Below are positions 25,832 to 35,246 of a DNA stretch of 64,000 bases, one piece after another. The translations under genes and the position numbers were made by a program. The notes under the pieces were generated by a model. It searched no databases and was not told the DNA's origin. It saw only the letters and a list, made by a program, of their open reading frames with translations. This DNA is from Bacteriovoracaceae bacterium UBA6200 (lineage in GTDB: Bacteria > Bdellovibrionota > Bacteriovoracia > Bacteriovoracales > Bacteriovoracaceae), in the NCBI GenBank assembly GCA_002422605.1, contig DISW01000001.1:3055-67054 (forward strand). Direction: 5' to 3'. Positions within the stretch are counted from its first letter, which is position 1. Every line of letters starts with the position of its first letter.

Positions 25832-25927
25832 ATGAAAAATAAAATTTATACTTCGTTTATTGTCTTTTTGGTGATTATGGTGCTCTTACTGTATGCGTTT
25901 GAAGTCATACATTTTAAGAGTATGTGA
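25832..25927 (+). CDS. Small single-helix membrane protein, 31 aa
   Basis: A 31-residue frame with a hydrophobic helix (SFIVFLVIMVLLLYAFEV) and basic N terminus, with AAGG 7 bases upstream of the ATG. It is divergent from the metal-efflux operon, about 65 bases from its start. Function unknown; it may be a small membrane modulator or a chance frame. Confidence 0.35.
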   Translation: MKNKIYTSFIVFLVIMVLLLYAFEVIHFKSM

Positions 25928-26143
25928 ACTAAATGTTTTTCGGATGTTCTAAAATAGTCACAATATAGTAGCGCTACCATTATTAAAGTAGCACCCTGCT
26001 ATTATTCTTATCCAGATAATAACCCACACTTCCCAACATAGTGATTAATAGATACTTGAAATTTTAGGTAATTGTTACATGGTCATTTATAAATATTTCA
26101 CTTCAGAAAGTTAAGAGAAGACTAATCTCAAGGGTCTTGATAT

Positions 26144-26158
26144 TGGCACACTTTTTGC
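26144..26158 (+). promoter_or_regulatory. Sigma-54 (RpoN) -24/-12 promoter
   Basis: TGGCAC (26144-26149), five bases, then TTGC (26155-26158). The GG and GC doublets are 12 bases apart as required, and the match to the consensus core is exact. It lies 41 bases before the GTG of the peptide-binding protein gene. The same operon encodes an NtrC-family activator (29119), so self-activation is likely. Confidence 0.8.
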
Positions 26159-26198
26159 CATGGTCTGTGAAGATTAAGCGATTTGGGAAGGGGGATGA

Positions 26199-27752
26199 GT
26201 GAAAATCATCTTATTGATATTTACGACTGTTTTTATGAGTTTGGGAATCTTTAGTGTAAAGAATTCGCAATCTAAAAGTATTTTTGAGCCGGCTCCCGCT
26301 TATGTGAAGGCCATCTACTCAATGCCGGTTTCTTTTGATCCTATTAAAATGAATGATGGAGCGTCTTTAATCTTTTCAGAACTAATTTATGAAGGGCTTC
26401 TGCGTTTTACCGATGATTACGGGGTTTGGCCTGCAATTGCTGAGTCTTGGACTACAAGCAGTGATGGTCTTGTTTTAAAGTTCAAAATCAATCCGCTAGC
26501 TAAATTTCATAATGGGGAGCCAATAACAGCATCGGATGTAAAGGCGTCCTTATCTCGCAACGTCAGTTCAGAAAGTTTAGTCTATAAGTTTTATGACGTC
26601 ATACTAGGTGCTAAGGATTACTTTGCTCAAAAAAGCGAAGATGTGTCTGGCTTGAAAGTTATTGATAATTTGACTTTTGAAATTCACCTTGAGAAGCCTT
26701 TTCCTCCTATCCTTTACGTGTTAGCAGGAGGAACTGCCAAAATTCTTCCATCAAAATATATTAATGATGAGGGCTTCTTTAAGAAGCCTATAGGTTCAGG
26801 ACCGTATCAGGTTGAAGAGATTAATGATAAAGAGATCCATCTTAAAATGTTTTCTGGTTATCACGGTAATGGGCCACGAATCCCTAAGATGATTCTTGAA
26901 CTTTTAAATCAGGAAGAAGCGATGGAGAAAGCCTCTCGTGGACTTGTTCATGATCTTTCAAGCTGGCCTATGAATGGGAAAGAAGAAGTTTTTAAGAGTG
27001 GGCAAGATATAAGTTCAGTTGTTGCTGATACCTGGATTATTGGTCTCAATACTAGATTCCCTCCTTTTGATCGATTAGAAAACCGAAGACTTTTCCAACA
27101 AAGTATTGATACTGAGAAATTTAGAACAACTTTTTACCCCGATGCCAAACCTGCCTTTGGTTATATTCCGCCTTCATTTCCAGGCCATGAGAGCTTAAAG
27201 GTTAACTTCTTAGAGACTGCTGCCAGAGTTCCGAAGGAACTTGTTGAACTCTATATACCGGAAGAGTTATCACGTTCTCAGGAAATGGCCCATTTCTTTG
27301 AAGAGGAGTTTAAATCGAAGGGATGGAACGTTAAAGTTATTCCTACAAAATGGGAAGAAATGATGAAGGGCTATAATGATAAGACTCTCGGTGCTTTCCT
27401 GGTCTCGATGATCGTCGATTACCCAGATCCAGAGTTTTTATTGAATAATTTTGAATCAAAAAATCTTGACAATTTTAGCGGTATCAAAGACGCAAAAATT
27501 GATGAACTCATTTTGAGTTCGAGGAAGACTCAAGATAGGATCGAACGCCAAAAATTCCAGCTTGCACTGGCAAAAAGGGTCAATGAATTATCTCTTTCAA
27601 TAAATCTATTTCACTCTAGAGCACATTACTGGATTCATGAGTGTGTAGAAGGGTTTAAACCTAATTTATTGGCCGTAGCTTATACTGATTATAGAAAAGT
27701 ATCTTTTGATCAGAAGTGTTTAAAGAGGAGAGAACTTTGGAACAAGAAGTAA
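26199..27752 (+). CDS. Peptide/oligosaccharide-type solute-binding protein (SBP_bac_5)
   Basis: 517 aa, GTG start with GGGAAGGGGG upstream. It has a signal peptide, then the SBP family 5 pattern: SFDPIKMNDGASLIFSELIYEGL, AIAESWTTSSDGLVLKF, KFHNGEPITASDVKAS, and PVGSGPY-like KPIGSGPYQVEEI. Such proteins normally feed an ABC importer, but no permease or ATPase is nearby. It precedes a histidine kinase and response regulator, so it may act as a periplasmic ligand sensor for the kinase. It overlaps the kinase start. Confidence 0.82.
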   Translation: MKIILLIFTTVFMSLGIFSVKNSQSKSIFEPAPAYVKAIYSMPVSFDPIKMNDGASLIFSELIYEGLLRFTDDYGVWPAIAESWTTSSDGLVLKFKINPLAKFHNGEPITASDVKASLSRNVSSESLVYKFYDVILGAKDYFAQKSEDVSGLKVIDNLTFEIHLEKPFPPILYVLAGGTAKILPSKYINDEGFFKKPIGSGPYQVEEINDKEIHLKMFSGYHGNGPRIPKMILELLNQEEAMEKASRGLVHDLSSWPMNGKEEVFKSGQDISSVVADTWIIGLNTRFPPFDRLENRRLFQQSIDTEKFRTTFYPDAKPAFGYIPPSFPGHESLKVNFLETAARVPKELVELYIPEELSRSQEMAHFFEEEFKSKGWNVKVIPTKWEEMMKGYNDKTLGAFLVSMIVDYPDPEFLLNNFESKNLDNFSGIKDAKIDELILSSRKTQDRIERQKFQLALAKRVNELSLSINLFHSRAHYWIHECVEGFKPNLLAVAYTDYRKVSFDQKCLKRRELWNKK

Positions 27753-29122
27753 TTCCCTTTAAGGATTTCATTATTAAAAAGATGAAGGGGCAATTGATAG
27801 GTATTCCACTTATCTTGGCACTGGTAATTTCACTTTCTACTTCGCTTATTATAATTGTTTCATTTGCAAACTCGGATAAAGCCTTTGTGGAATCTGTTGC
27901 TCCTCATATTGCTACTTTGCTTGAAACTCAAGATAGACCAGAAATTCAAAGATTTGTTAGGGCGATCTCAACAAAGAAAGGTGCTGAGGTTGAAGTCATT
28001 TTTAATAATGAAATCATTGCTTCAAGCTTTTCTTTAGAACGCATCGGGACTGAATTTGAAAAAGGCATTATATCATTGCCATTTCTTGATCTGAAATTCA
28101 ACGCTGGAAAGCTTATGAGTTTTACAATTGCTCGCAGAGAAAATGGTTGGGGAGGAGATAAGGCGTTAATTGGAATTTATCTGAACTGGACGCCAGTGAT
28201 TTATTTATCTCTAGGCATTTCATTTATTGTCTTTATTTTTACTTTCTTCGTTATCAAGTGGCCGATGATGAAAATTATTTGTGAAACACAACTAAGCCTA
28301 AAGCATTTAAGCCTTCTTGAAGAGGGAATATCCAAGCTTCAGAATAAGTTTGAGGCGACTGAAATCCCTCCTTTCCCTATTTCTGAACTGGAAAGCATCA
28401 GAAGCGCATTTGTTACCTCTCAGTCAAAGCTATCTGAGACAAACGAAAAGCTGGCAAAAAGTAAGGCCAAAGAAATGGCGAGCTATGCCTACAAAAACCT
28501 CATTCATGATCTCCATGTTCCTGTTACTGCTCTTAGAAATCACCTCAAAATTATGGGACTAGAGCGTGCCACGCAAGAAGATCGAGAAAATGCCTTAAAA
28601 CGTATTGTTGATTTAGCTGAACAAGTACTTAAACAAGTTAAGTCTGCCAGGTCTCATCTGGGCCTTGAGGTATTACTTAAAAATGAAGACATTGTTGAGT
28701 CAGTGAGAAAGGCTACGAATAATGCTCAGATTGCTTCGTTTGATAAACCAAATATTGAAATTAGAGCTGTCCTTCCTGATGAAAAGTTAATGACCTCTCA
28801 TGACTCTATTCTTCTAGGGAGAGCACTGAGTAATCTCATTACCAATGCGATAGAGGCAGCATCAAAACAAGTTCAGGTTGAACTCTCAAAAATTGAAGAT
28901 GGTGTTAGCATTAAAGTAAATGATGACGGGGAAGGTCTTGGACAAGAGGAAGTTTCGCTCCATCTACAGGGGCGTGGAAAATCTACAAAAAATGAACGCA
29001 TGGGCATTGGACTTGCCAGTGCTAACCATATAATCAGATCTCATGGAGGAAAAATTATTTATCAAAGCTCATCCTTAGGAGGTGCATGCTTTGAAGTTAG
29101 GTTACAAGGGGATTCGGTATGA
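27737..29122 (+). CDS. Sensor histidine kinase
   Basis: 461 aa from TTG 27737, chosen because AGAGGAGAG sits just upstream; an in-frame GTG at 27716 is possible. Two membrane helices (about residues 20-45 and 150-175) enclose a periplasmic sensor of about 100 residues. The H-box reads LIHDLHVPVTAL. The ATPase domain shows N-box LSNLITNAIEAASK, VNDDGEGL and MGIGLASANHIIRSHGG. It likely phosphorylates the NtrC-type regulator whose gene overlaps it by 4 bases. The binding protein upstream may provide the signal. Confidence 0.85.
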   Translation: MEQEVIPFKDFIIKKMKGQLIGIPLILALVISLSTSLIIIVSFANSDKAFVESVAPHIATLLETQDRPEIQRFVRAISTKKGAEVEVIFNNEIIASSFSLERIGTEFEKGIISLPFLDLKFNAGKLMSFTIARRENGWGGDKALIGIYLNWTPVIYLSLGISFIVFIFTFFVIKWPMMKIICETQLSLKHLSLLEEGISKLQNKFEATEIPPFPISELESIRSAFVTSQSKLSETNEKLAKSKAKEMASYAYKNLIHDLHVPVTALRNHLKIMGLERATQEDRENALKRIVDLAEQVLKQVKSARSHLGLEVLLKNEDIVESVRKATNNAQIASFDKPNIEIRAVLPDEKLMTSHDSILLGRALSNLITNAIEAASKQVQVELSKIEDGVSIKVNDDGEGLGQEEVSLHLQGRGKSTKNERMGIGLASANHIIRSHGGKIIYQSSSLGGACFEVRLQGDSV

Positions 29123-30465
29123 ATGGGACAAAAATCTTATTAGTTGATGATGATAGAGATATTTTAGAAACTAATAAGTATTTATTAAGTGATAATTATG
29201 AAGTTGAGATTGCTACTAGTATTAAGGAAGCAAAAGCAATTTTACTTAAAAAAGTAATAGATGTAGCTATTGTTGATTTAAACTTTGAAGGGCAAGACCA
29301 AGATGGTTTAAATCTTATTGACTACATTCAAGAAGAGATGCCGTCAGTTTCTTTAATTGTACTAAGTAGCGACCATGATACGAAAAGAGTCGTTGAGGCA
29401 ATGAGAAGACCTCTGGTTGATTTTATTACTAAGGACGAGGACTCAGAAGCTTCAATTCGATCTGCTATTGGTCAAGCTCTTACTAAAAAGAGAAACGTGA
29501 AAAATAAGGATGAATTTGAATTTAAGACAAATTCTCCCCTAATGAAAAAAATGTTATTTAGAGTTAACCAAGTCCTTGCCTCAAACAGCTCAGCACCAAT
29601 TCTTATCCTAGGGGAATCCGGGACAGGGAAAGAGTTTTTAGCAAAATTTATTGCTTCAAAACTTAGGAAAAAACTGGTTGCAGCTAATATGGCCAGCATT
29701 CCCAAAGAAACAGCAGAAAGTGAACTATTTGGACATAAGAGGGGAGCCTTCACTGGGGCTATTTCTGATAAAGTGGGTTTATTAGATCATGCTCACAATG
29801 GAGTTTTCTTTCTAGATGAGATTGGTGATTGTAGTGAGGCGATTCAAGCGAAGCTTCTTAGGGTTATCCAAGAAAAAGAAATCCTTCCAGTTGGAGGGGT
29901 TACTCCTAAAAAAATCGAAACTCGTTTTGTGGCCGCTACTCATCGAGACCTTAACTCCATGGTGACCAATGAATCGTTTCGACTAGATCTATTGCAACGG
30001 CTCAATACCTTCACTTTCAAAATCCCACCTCTAAGGGATCGACCTGAAGATGTTGAGTATTATGCACGGATGTTTGTCGAAGAAATTACAAATGGTGAGT
30101 TCTTTCGGATAGATGTCAGTGGAATTGAGATGCTTAAAAAACATTCTTGGCCCGGGAATGTTAGAGAACTTAGAAACGTCATTGAAAGAGTTGTTGTTTA
30201 TTCTCATAGAAGGAGCCTAGATAGCGAATCAGTAAGAAATGCTCTTAATATAACACCTACAGAGATGACTTATACTTCAGAGTCTAAGGTGTATTCCTGT
30301 GAAGAAATCATACAGGCCTTAAAGCAGGCCAATGGAAATAGAACTAAAGCAGCGGCACTTCTTGAAGTCCATAAAACGACTCTTCACCGCTGGATTAAGA
30401 AGTTTAACTTAAATGAGATTGTTGAAAGCAATGGAGTCGGAAGACCTTCATTGCAATTGAGTTAG
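29119..30465 (+). CDS. NtrC-family sigma-54 activator
   Basis: 448 aa. The receiver domain has phospho-acceptor D53 (IVDLNFEG). The AAA+ domain has Walker A GESGTGKE (165-172), the sigma-54-contact loop GAFTGA (209-214), Walker B FFLDE (230-234) and WPGNVRELRN. The C-terminal Fis-type helix-turn-helix is NRTKAAALLEVHKTTLHRWI. With GAFTGA intact it should remodel RpoN polymerase, probably at the promoter at 26144. Pairs with the kinase upstream. Confidence 0.92.
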   Translation: MNGTKILLVDDDRDILETNKYLLSDNYEVEIATSIKEAKAILLKKVIDVAIVDLNFEGQDQDGLNLIDYIQEEMPSVSLIVLSSDHDTKRVVEAMRRPLVDFITKDEDSEASIRSAIGQALTKKRNVKNKDEFEFKTNSPLMKKMLFRVNQVLASNSSAPILILGESGTGKEFLAKFIASKLRKKLVAANMASIPKETAESELFGHKRGAFTGAISDKVGLLDHAHNGVFFLDEIGDCSEAIQAKLLRVIQEKEILPVGGVTPKKIETRFVAATHRDLNSMVTNESFRLDLLQRLNTFTFKIPPLRDRPEDVEYYARMFVEEITNGEFFRIDVSGIEMLKKHSWPGNVRELRNVIERVVVYSHRRSLDSESVRNALNITPTEMTYTSESKVYSCEEIIQALKQANGNRTKAAALLEVHKTTLHRWIKKFNLNEIVESNGVGRPSLQLS

Positions 30466-30472
30466 GTAATTT

Positions 30473-31273
30473 ATGGCAAAAGTTGAATTGAAAGATAAAC
30501 TAAATCCCTTTGCTCCAAATATACTTCTGATTCCCGGAGGCCCAGGTCTTGGTTCACTTTCCTTTGAGGCATTTGCATCATGCTTTAAAGATATAAATGT
30601 CTATCTTTACCACCCCACAGGAACCATTGACGAAAATTCCACTGAGCTTTCCTCATATGATGATCAGCTTCAAGAATTATCAAAAGAAATTGAGAAATTG
30701 AAAACTGTCTATCTGTGTGGCCATTCCTTTGGTGGAATACAGGCAGTCGATATCGCACTTAGACTTCCTACCCAGATTAAAGGAGTTATTTGTCTAGCAA
30801 GCCCATTTTCTGAAAATGCTTTTAAGGAACTTAGCATTAATTTCAATAGGGTGAAGACTTCTGAGCAAGTCATGATGGGTGAGATTTTTAAAGATAGTCC
30901 TACCAATGAGAATTATCAGAAATGGTTTGCTGCTTATGCACATATTTATTTTTCAAAATCCAAAATAGAAGAAGGAAGAAAGCTTCTTTTGGAGGGCAGA
31001 GTCAATGTAAAGAATTATCTAGGAGCGACTAATGAAGCTTCTCGTAAAGCACATTTACTTAATGAAATTAAAATCTCTCAAGTGAGGAAACTTTTTATTG
31101 CCGGTAATGAAGATCACCTTCTGCCTTCCCATGTTTTAAAAAGCGATTCAGATTCAGGGAGCTTTACTTTTAAAACGATTGATAACGCTGGTCACTTTGT
31201 TCATTTTGAAGAACCAGAGAAAACAGCAAAGATTGTTGAAGATTTTATCTTCAACGAAGGAGAAATATCATGA
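30473..31273 (+). CDS. Alpha/beta hydrolase
   Basis: 266 aa. The oxyanion segment is LLIPGGPGLGSLSFE, the nucleophile elbow GHSFGG (Ser), the acid AGNEDHLLP and the catalytic His in NAGHFVHFEEPE. GGPG near the N terminus is the pattern of proline iminopeptidase-like hydrolases. No signal peptide, so cytoplasmic. It is 7 bases after the NtrC-type gene and probably part of that operon, which also has a peptide-binding protein. A peptidase role would fit but is not shown. Confidence 0.75.
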   Translation: MAKVELKDKLNPFAPNILLIPGGPGLGSLSFEAFASCFKDINVYLYHPTGTIDENSTELSSYDDQLQELSKEIEKLKTVYLCGHSFGGIQAVDIALRLPTQIKGVICLASPFSENAFKELSINFNRVKTSEQVMMGEIFKDSPTNENYQKWFAAYAHIYFSKSKIEEGRKLLLEGRVNVKNYLGATNEASRKAHLLNEIKISQVRKLFIAGNEDHLLPSHVLKSDSDSGSFTFKTIDNAGHFVHFEEPEKTAKIVEDFIFNEGEIS

Positions 31274-31623
31274 AAAAATTTATGAAATGCCTCGCCATTA
31301 TTTTGGCCATCGGGGCAATGGCCCAAACAGTGGGTGTTTATGCTCTTGAAGAGGTAAAGTATTCACTGGAAAAAGATGGGGAGGCCATTATTAAGCTCAT
31401 CGAATTCAGACAAAGAGTAGCGGCCCGTGGAGACTCCATTGAAGAGGCAGCAATTGAGCTTGCAAATGATTTTCCCGAAATCAAAACCGATGATGATTTC
31501 AAAAATTCCTTTGGAGAGCTTGTTATTCGTTATTCAAATGCCATTGGAATGGAAAAAGTACTTTACCAAATGGTGAATAAAAAAGAACTAAAGAGAATAT
31601 CTGGAGATGGACCTGGAATCTAA
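31270..31623 (+). CDS. Small secreted protein, 117 aa
   Basis: Signal peptide (CLAIILAIGAMAQTVGVYA), then a helical acidic domain of about 90 residues with no Cys and no motif I recognise. ATG overlaps the hydrolase stop (ATGA), so it is translationally coupled and belongs to the sigma-54 operon. Function unknown. Confidence 0.6.
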   Translation: MKKFMKCLAIILAIGAMAQTVGVYALEEVKYSLEKDGEAIIKLIEFRQRVAARGDSIEEAAIELANDFPEIKTDDDFKNSFGELVIRYSNAIGMEKVLYQMVNKKELKRISGDGPGI

Positions 31624-32158
31624 TATGCAGTCTGATCGAAGTAAGTATTTTGGCGCTTTAATGATGTTTGGGTTTGGTGTTTTTGCTTTCTACCGTTGGT
31701 ACCAAACCCAGCTTCTGTTTTTTCTCCTACTTGTTCTGAGGGATTTTGTTGCTGGATATTTCTTTTTAAAGAGAACTCCAGCAGAAATGAAATCTACGAC
31801 CACAGCGAGTATATTTTCCTATGTTTCTGCGGCCATGCCTCTGTTTTATTTTTCATCTACAGAAGAATCTAGGGTCTTACTGCTTATTTCTAACTTATTG
31901 GCCATTATTGGATTTCTCTTTGTGGCACTGGCGACAATTGAACTAGGGACATCTATAGGGATATCTCCTGCTAAGAGAGAATTCGTCACTTCAGGGATCT
32001 ATAAATGGGTTAAGCATCCCATGTATTCGGGGTATGTGGTATCTGAGTTGGGGATGACGCTTGTTAATCCTCTCAATGTGGTATTGTTCTTGGTCTCCAC
32101 GGCACTTTATTACTATCGCTCTAAGCAGGAGAGATTAATTCTCTCCAATTATAAGTAG
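31607..32158 (+). CDS. Isoprenylcysteine methyltransferase-like membrane protein
   Basis: Up to 183 aa with four to five membrane helices. The C-terminal part reads FVTSGIYKWVKHPMYSGYVVSELG and ends RSKQERLIL, the G-x-Y-K/R-x-x-R/K-H-P-x-Y-x-G signature of the ICMT/PEMT superfamily, which methylates small molecules or lipids with SAM. ATG 31607 overlaps the upstream gene; ATG 31625, just after its stop, is equally possible. Last gene of the putative sigma-54 operon and convergent with the glyoxalase-like gene, overlapping it by 24 bases. Confidence 0.7.
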   Translation: MDLESNMQSDRSKYFGALMMFGFGVFAFYRWYQTQLLFFLLLVLRDFVAGYFFLKRTPAEMKSTTTASIFSYVSAAMPLFYFSSTEESRVLLLISNLLAIIGFLFVALATIELGTSIGISPAKREFVTSGIYKWVKHPMYSGYVVSELGMTLVNPLNVVLFLVSTALYYYRSKQERLILSNYK

Positions 32159-32887
32159 ATCCCACATCCGCATGTTTGGACTTGGGTTTTCAATTAGAAT
32201 GCCGTCTCTCCCTTCAAATTTTATTAAATCAGCTCTTTTTATGTAGGAGCTGGTCTTTTTAAAGTTGCTCGTTTTTAGAATGACCTTTGAATGGTCATTG
32301 GTTCTCCCTTCTTTAAAGTAAAAACTTGTTCCACAATCAAGAATGATCTTGTCTTGAATCTTCGTCCCTAATACCTTCTGAAAGAAATCTCTTCCCGACT
32401 GATTAACCACAAATTCATGTCCCCAAATTCCTGTAACACAATTGGGGTGCTTGATTGGAATAAACTTTCTTTTACTGTTCGGGTTAGGCTCATATTCAGT
32501 AAACCAAGGATAAAAAGTTTTGAAACCTATCTTTTTAAACTCAAGGAAATTCCAACCCGGAAGATAATCCTTGTTGTTTTCAAGCCAGTTATAATTTCTA
32601 TGGGTAAAGCTGCAATTTAAACCACTTTTTTTATATTTCTTAAAAAGTGCTTCCAAATTCTTCTTAGCACCAAATGAGAAGCCAGGTTGGTGTAAGATCT
32701 TATTCTCATTCGGGGTATGCATAAACTCCAGATAGCTTCCTTTACCAAAATACAAAAAGCGACATTCTGCATTAGGATGTTTAACCATGAAGTCACTAAC
32801 TTTAAATCCCATCTTTTTTAGTTTCTTCAAAAAAGAATGGTTTTGATCTCCTGTGAATGTATGGTCGAAATAGATATTTTTATTCAT
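32135..32887 (-). CDS. Glyoxalase-like (VOC) protein, left inverted copy
   Basis: 250 aa. It starts with a metal-site-like FDHTFTGDQNHSF, then FLYFGKGSYLEFMH, as in the Glyoxalase_3/VOC fold, and a long conserved centre (WNFLEFKKIGFKTFYPWF, KRKFIPIKHPNCVTGIWGH). The plus-strand gene at 49519 is a close paralogue with long identical blocks. The two lie in opposite orientation on either side of element B and its cargo. Substrate unknown. The 3' end overlaps the methyltransferase-like gene tail to tail. Confidence 0.6.
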   Translation of the reverse strand: MNKNIYFDHTFTGDQNHSFLKKLKKMGFKVSDFMVKHPNAECRFLYFGKGSYLEFMHTPNENKILHQPGFSFGAKKNLEALFKKYKKSGLNCSFTHRNYNWLENNKDYLPGWNFLEFKKIGFKTFYPWFTEYEPNPNSKRKFIPIKHPNCVTGIWGHEFVVNQSGRDFFQKVLGTKIQDKIILDCGTSFYFKEGRTNDHSKVILKTSNFKKTSSYIKRADLIKFEGRDGILIENPSPNMRMWDLLIIGEN

Positions 32888-33161
32888 GCTTTTTTTTGCC
32901 CCGATTGACTAGGCACCTTGTTTACTTCGTTTTGTATATTCTAACTGGCCCATCATTCCAAGTCCAGAGGGGACCATCCTGGTAACATTTTAAATCTGCA
33001 CCTCGCTTCTATTCATAATGTAGCACTACTATTTTTGCTACTCCTATCCGTGAAACTGATTTCTCTTATCTCATCGTAATAATTCATTTCTGAATCGTTG
33101 GCCGACATTGGCATTGGTGTTGCTCCTAGAGAGGTTATCAAAACCCAGTAAAGGAGGAGTA
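32888..33161. other. Non-coding left flank of element B
   Basis: About 270 bases between the glyoxalase-like gene and the zinc-ribbon gene, the likely position of the element's left boundary. I compared it by eye with the DNA after the integrase (46234-46344) and found no shared repeat. A short minus-strand hydrophobic frame here overlaps the zinc-ribbon gene and its ribosome site and is probably chance. Confidence 0.3.
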
Positions 33162-33299
33162 ATGAGAAAAAGAAATTTACGTTTTTACCACTGCCCACGA
33201 TGCAATCATCGAAGCTATGAGCATCTTGAAACATATTCACATTGTGTGAATTGTTTTTTTGTTCATGATGAAACTTTAGGGGAGTGCTCAAGTTATTAA
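33162..33299 (+). CDS. Small zinc-ribbon protein, 45 aa
   Basis: ATG 33162 follows an excellent AAAGGAGGAG. Basic start (MRKRNLRFYH), then CPRC and, 19 residues later, CVNC: a two-knuckle zinc ribbon (HCPRCNHRSYE... HCVNC). Likely binds nucleic acid or protein. It is the first gene seen at the left side of element B and may belong to it. No counterpart can be checked for element A because its left end is outside the window. Confidence 0.6.
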   Translation: MRKRNLRFYHCPRCNHRSYEHLETYSHCVNCFFVHDETLGECSSY

Positions 33300-33338
33300 T
33301 TGTTCATATCCTTGTAAAAAATTATTTTGGAGTTTTTA

Positions 33339-35237
33339 ATGAATTATTTAATGTTAGTTGTGTTGGCTATTTCTTCGGCCTGCTCATTCAAGGCCCCTGA
33401 GGAAAAGAAAAAGTGGGAAGCAATCTCTCAGTACGAGGAGATTAGGCCAGAAGATTTGGCGAAGATGGATACCGACGGAGATAAGATTAACGATCTTGAT
33501 GAAAAAGAACGTGGTCTTAATCCATTTGTGGCCGACATACCAGAACTTAAGGTTCGCTTCTTACAAAACTATTCAATTAAGGTGAATTGGCACGTTCGCA
33601 CTCCTGATGGATTACATCATCCAGAATCCGCATGGGATTTTAAAATTGATACACGAGTTGGACGTAATGATCCAGACTTTAAGTACCGAGTGGGGGAAAT
33701 TCTTGTCCGCAATAAGGCCTTTAGTGAAGCCGCTCGTATTGGTAAGTTTTCTTCACATAGTTGGGGAGAAATTAAAGAAACTGATCTTACACGGGTGACT
33801 TATCCAGATATTGATACTCGTTTCACCGGTAAGAATGCTCTTATGACAGGTAAGTATTTTGATAACGATGGAGTGGTCATTGATACTGTCACCGTAGAAC
33901 TCGAAAACTCAGTAAGACTCCTTCCTTCGTCAGTTTATAGTTCTATTAAGAATTTGGAATTAAATTTTTACTACTATAACTACGAGTCGGAATCATACGA
34001 ACTCCTGGTCACCAAAGTAGTAGATCGTCATTTTAACCGTGACGTGAACGAAACATTCTCGGTTACGCTGGAAAATGTTCCCGTTGATCTGGTGTCACAG
34101 AATTATCTAAAACGTGGCGAGTTCATTATTTCGGAAGTGAAAGATTATGAGATTCCAGAAATAGGAAGCAAATTCTCTGAGCTTATGCAGTCAGTGAAAA
34201 ACAAAACTATTCAAATGGTCGTGAATACTCCGCTTGAGACAAGGGCCTTATTTGTCGCTCCATTTAAAAATAAAAATCGTTTTGCTGATCTCTTGGAAAG
34301 TGTCTATCCAAAGCAATTTAAGATTGAAGAAGATGAGCTTAGGAAAGTTGGCCAGTTTGAAAACAATCTTTCTGACTACACCCATTTAAAAGAAGTTCGA
34401 GGAGAAGACAAAAAGGGCAAATGGTTTGTTTTCACAGACCGACTGACTCGTACTTATTTAGACCATGAGTATAAAGCCGGAGAGGCGATCATTCTTTCAT
34501 ACATGACTGGGAGAGAGCTTTCTGAGCAAACTTCGGAGAAGATCAACGCAACTCGCTTTAGTATTTCAGGAAATGACGAATATGAAATTTATCCATTGGG
34601 AAACGTCTCTCCTAACTCCGTTGTGGATTTTCAGTTAGCATCTGGTAAGCGCATGGGTGAAGAAGTTATTCAAAACGAAGATCGCCCATTTAGTAGTGGA
34701 GGATCCTGTGGGAAGAACTGCACAACTTGGCATTATACGTGTCACTTAAAGTTCAATAAGTTTCAAAAACGAAATACTAGATTTGAATTCAAAAAAGACC
34801 TTACAGAAGAACTGAATCAGCTATCGATCATTATCAATGAGGAAGAGTTTAATCTTAAGACTTTAGTTGATGAGAAGAAAGTCGAAATCCACTGGGCCGA
34901 TAAAAATGCACACTTTCGTATTAATGATATTTCCAGGATTAAAGAAATCTTTGAAGCCGATGAGAATGTCGTTTCTCTTAAACTTACCACTTTAACTGCG
35001 ACAACCTTTGATGGGGTGAACCTCATTAGTTATTCAGGACGACAAAGTTATGGTTGCTTTCAACTCGTAGGAAATGCTTCTTATCACCAAAAAATCCCTG
35101 TCTATGAAGGCTCTATTGATTTTAACAAATGGAGACACCTTTTTAGATGGGATGTTTTAGGTATTGGTAAAGACAGAACCTATAAACAACCTTTCACCAT
35201 TGATGTTAGCAGCAGTGTAAACAACTATCACAATTAA
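33339..35237 (+). CDS. Large lipoprotein with thrombospondin-3-like repeat
   Basis: 632 aa from ATG 33339 (GGAG 6 bases upstream). Lipobox SSAC lies near residue 15. A calcium-binding DTDGDKINDLDEKE (thrombospondin type 3 / dockerin-like) follows at about residues 43-56. A large beta-rich region comes next, and a Cys cluster (GSCGKNCTTWHYTCH) lies near residue 460. It heads the transfer operon directly before the pilin gene, 9 bases away. A surface factor for mating contact or pilus anchoring is my inference; no known family is recognised. Confidence 0.6.
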   Translation: MNYLMLVVLAISSACSFKAPEEKKKWEAISQYEEIRPEDLAKMDTDGDKINDLDEKERGLNPFVADIPELKVRFLQNYSIKVNWHVRTPDGLHHPESAWDFKIDTRVGRNDPDFKYRVGEILVRNKAFSEAARIGKFSSHSWGEIKETDLTRVTYPDIDTRFTGKNALMTGKYFDNDGVVIDTVTVELENSVRLLPSSVYSSIKNLELNFYYYNYESESYELLVTKVVDRHFNRDVNETFSVTLENVPVDLVSQNYLKRGEFIISEVKDYEIPEIGSKFSELMQSVKNKTIQMVVNTPLETRALFVAPFKNKNRFADLLESVYPKQFKIEEDELRKVGQFENNLSDYTHLKEVRGEDKKGKWFVFTDRLTRTYLDHEYKAGEAIILSYMTGRELSEQTSEKINATRFSISGNDEYEIYPLGNVSPNSVVDFQLASGKRMGEEVIQNEDRPFSSGGSCGKNCTTWHYTCHLKFNKFQKRNTRFEFKKDLTEELNQLSIIINEEEFNLKTLVDEKKVEIHWADKNAHFRINDISRIKEIFEADENVVSLKLTTLTATTFDGVNLISYSGRQSYGCFQLVGNASYHQKIPVYEGSIDFNKWRHLFRWDVLGIGKDRTYKQPFTIDVSSSVNNYHN

Positions 35238-35246
35238 GGAGAGATG

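Noticed and set aside
33013..33291. Minus-strand frame with a signal-peptide-like hydrophobic segment
   Set aside because: It overlaps the zinc-ribbon gene and its strong ribosome site on the other strand, and has no ribosome site of its own.
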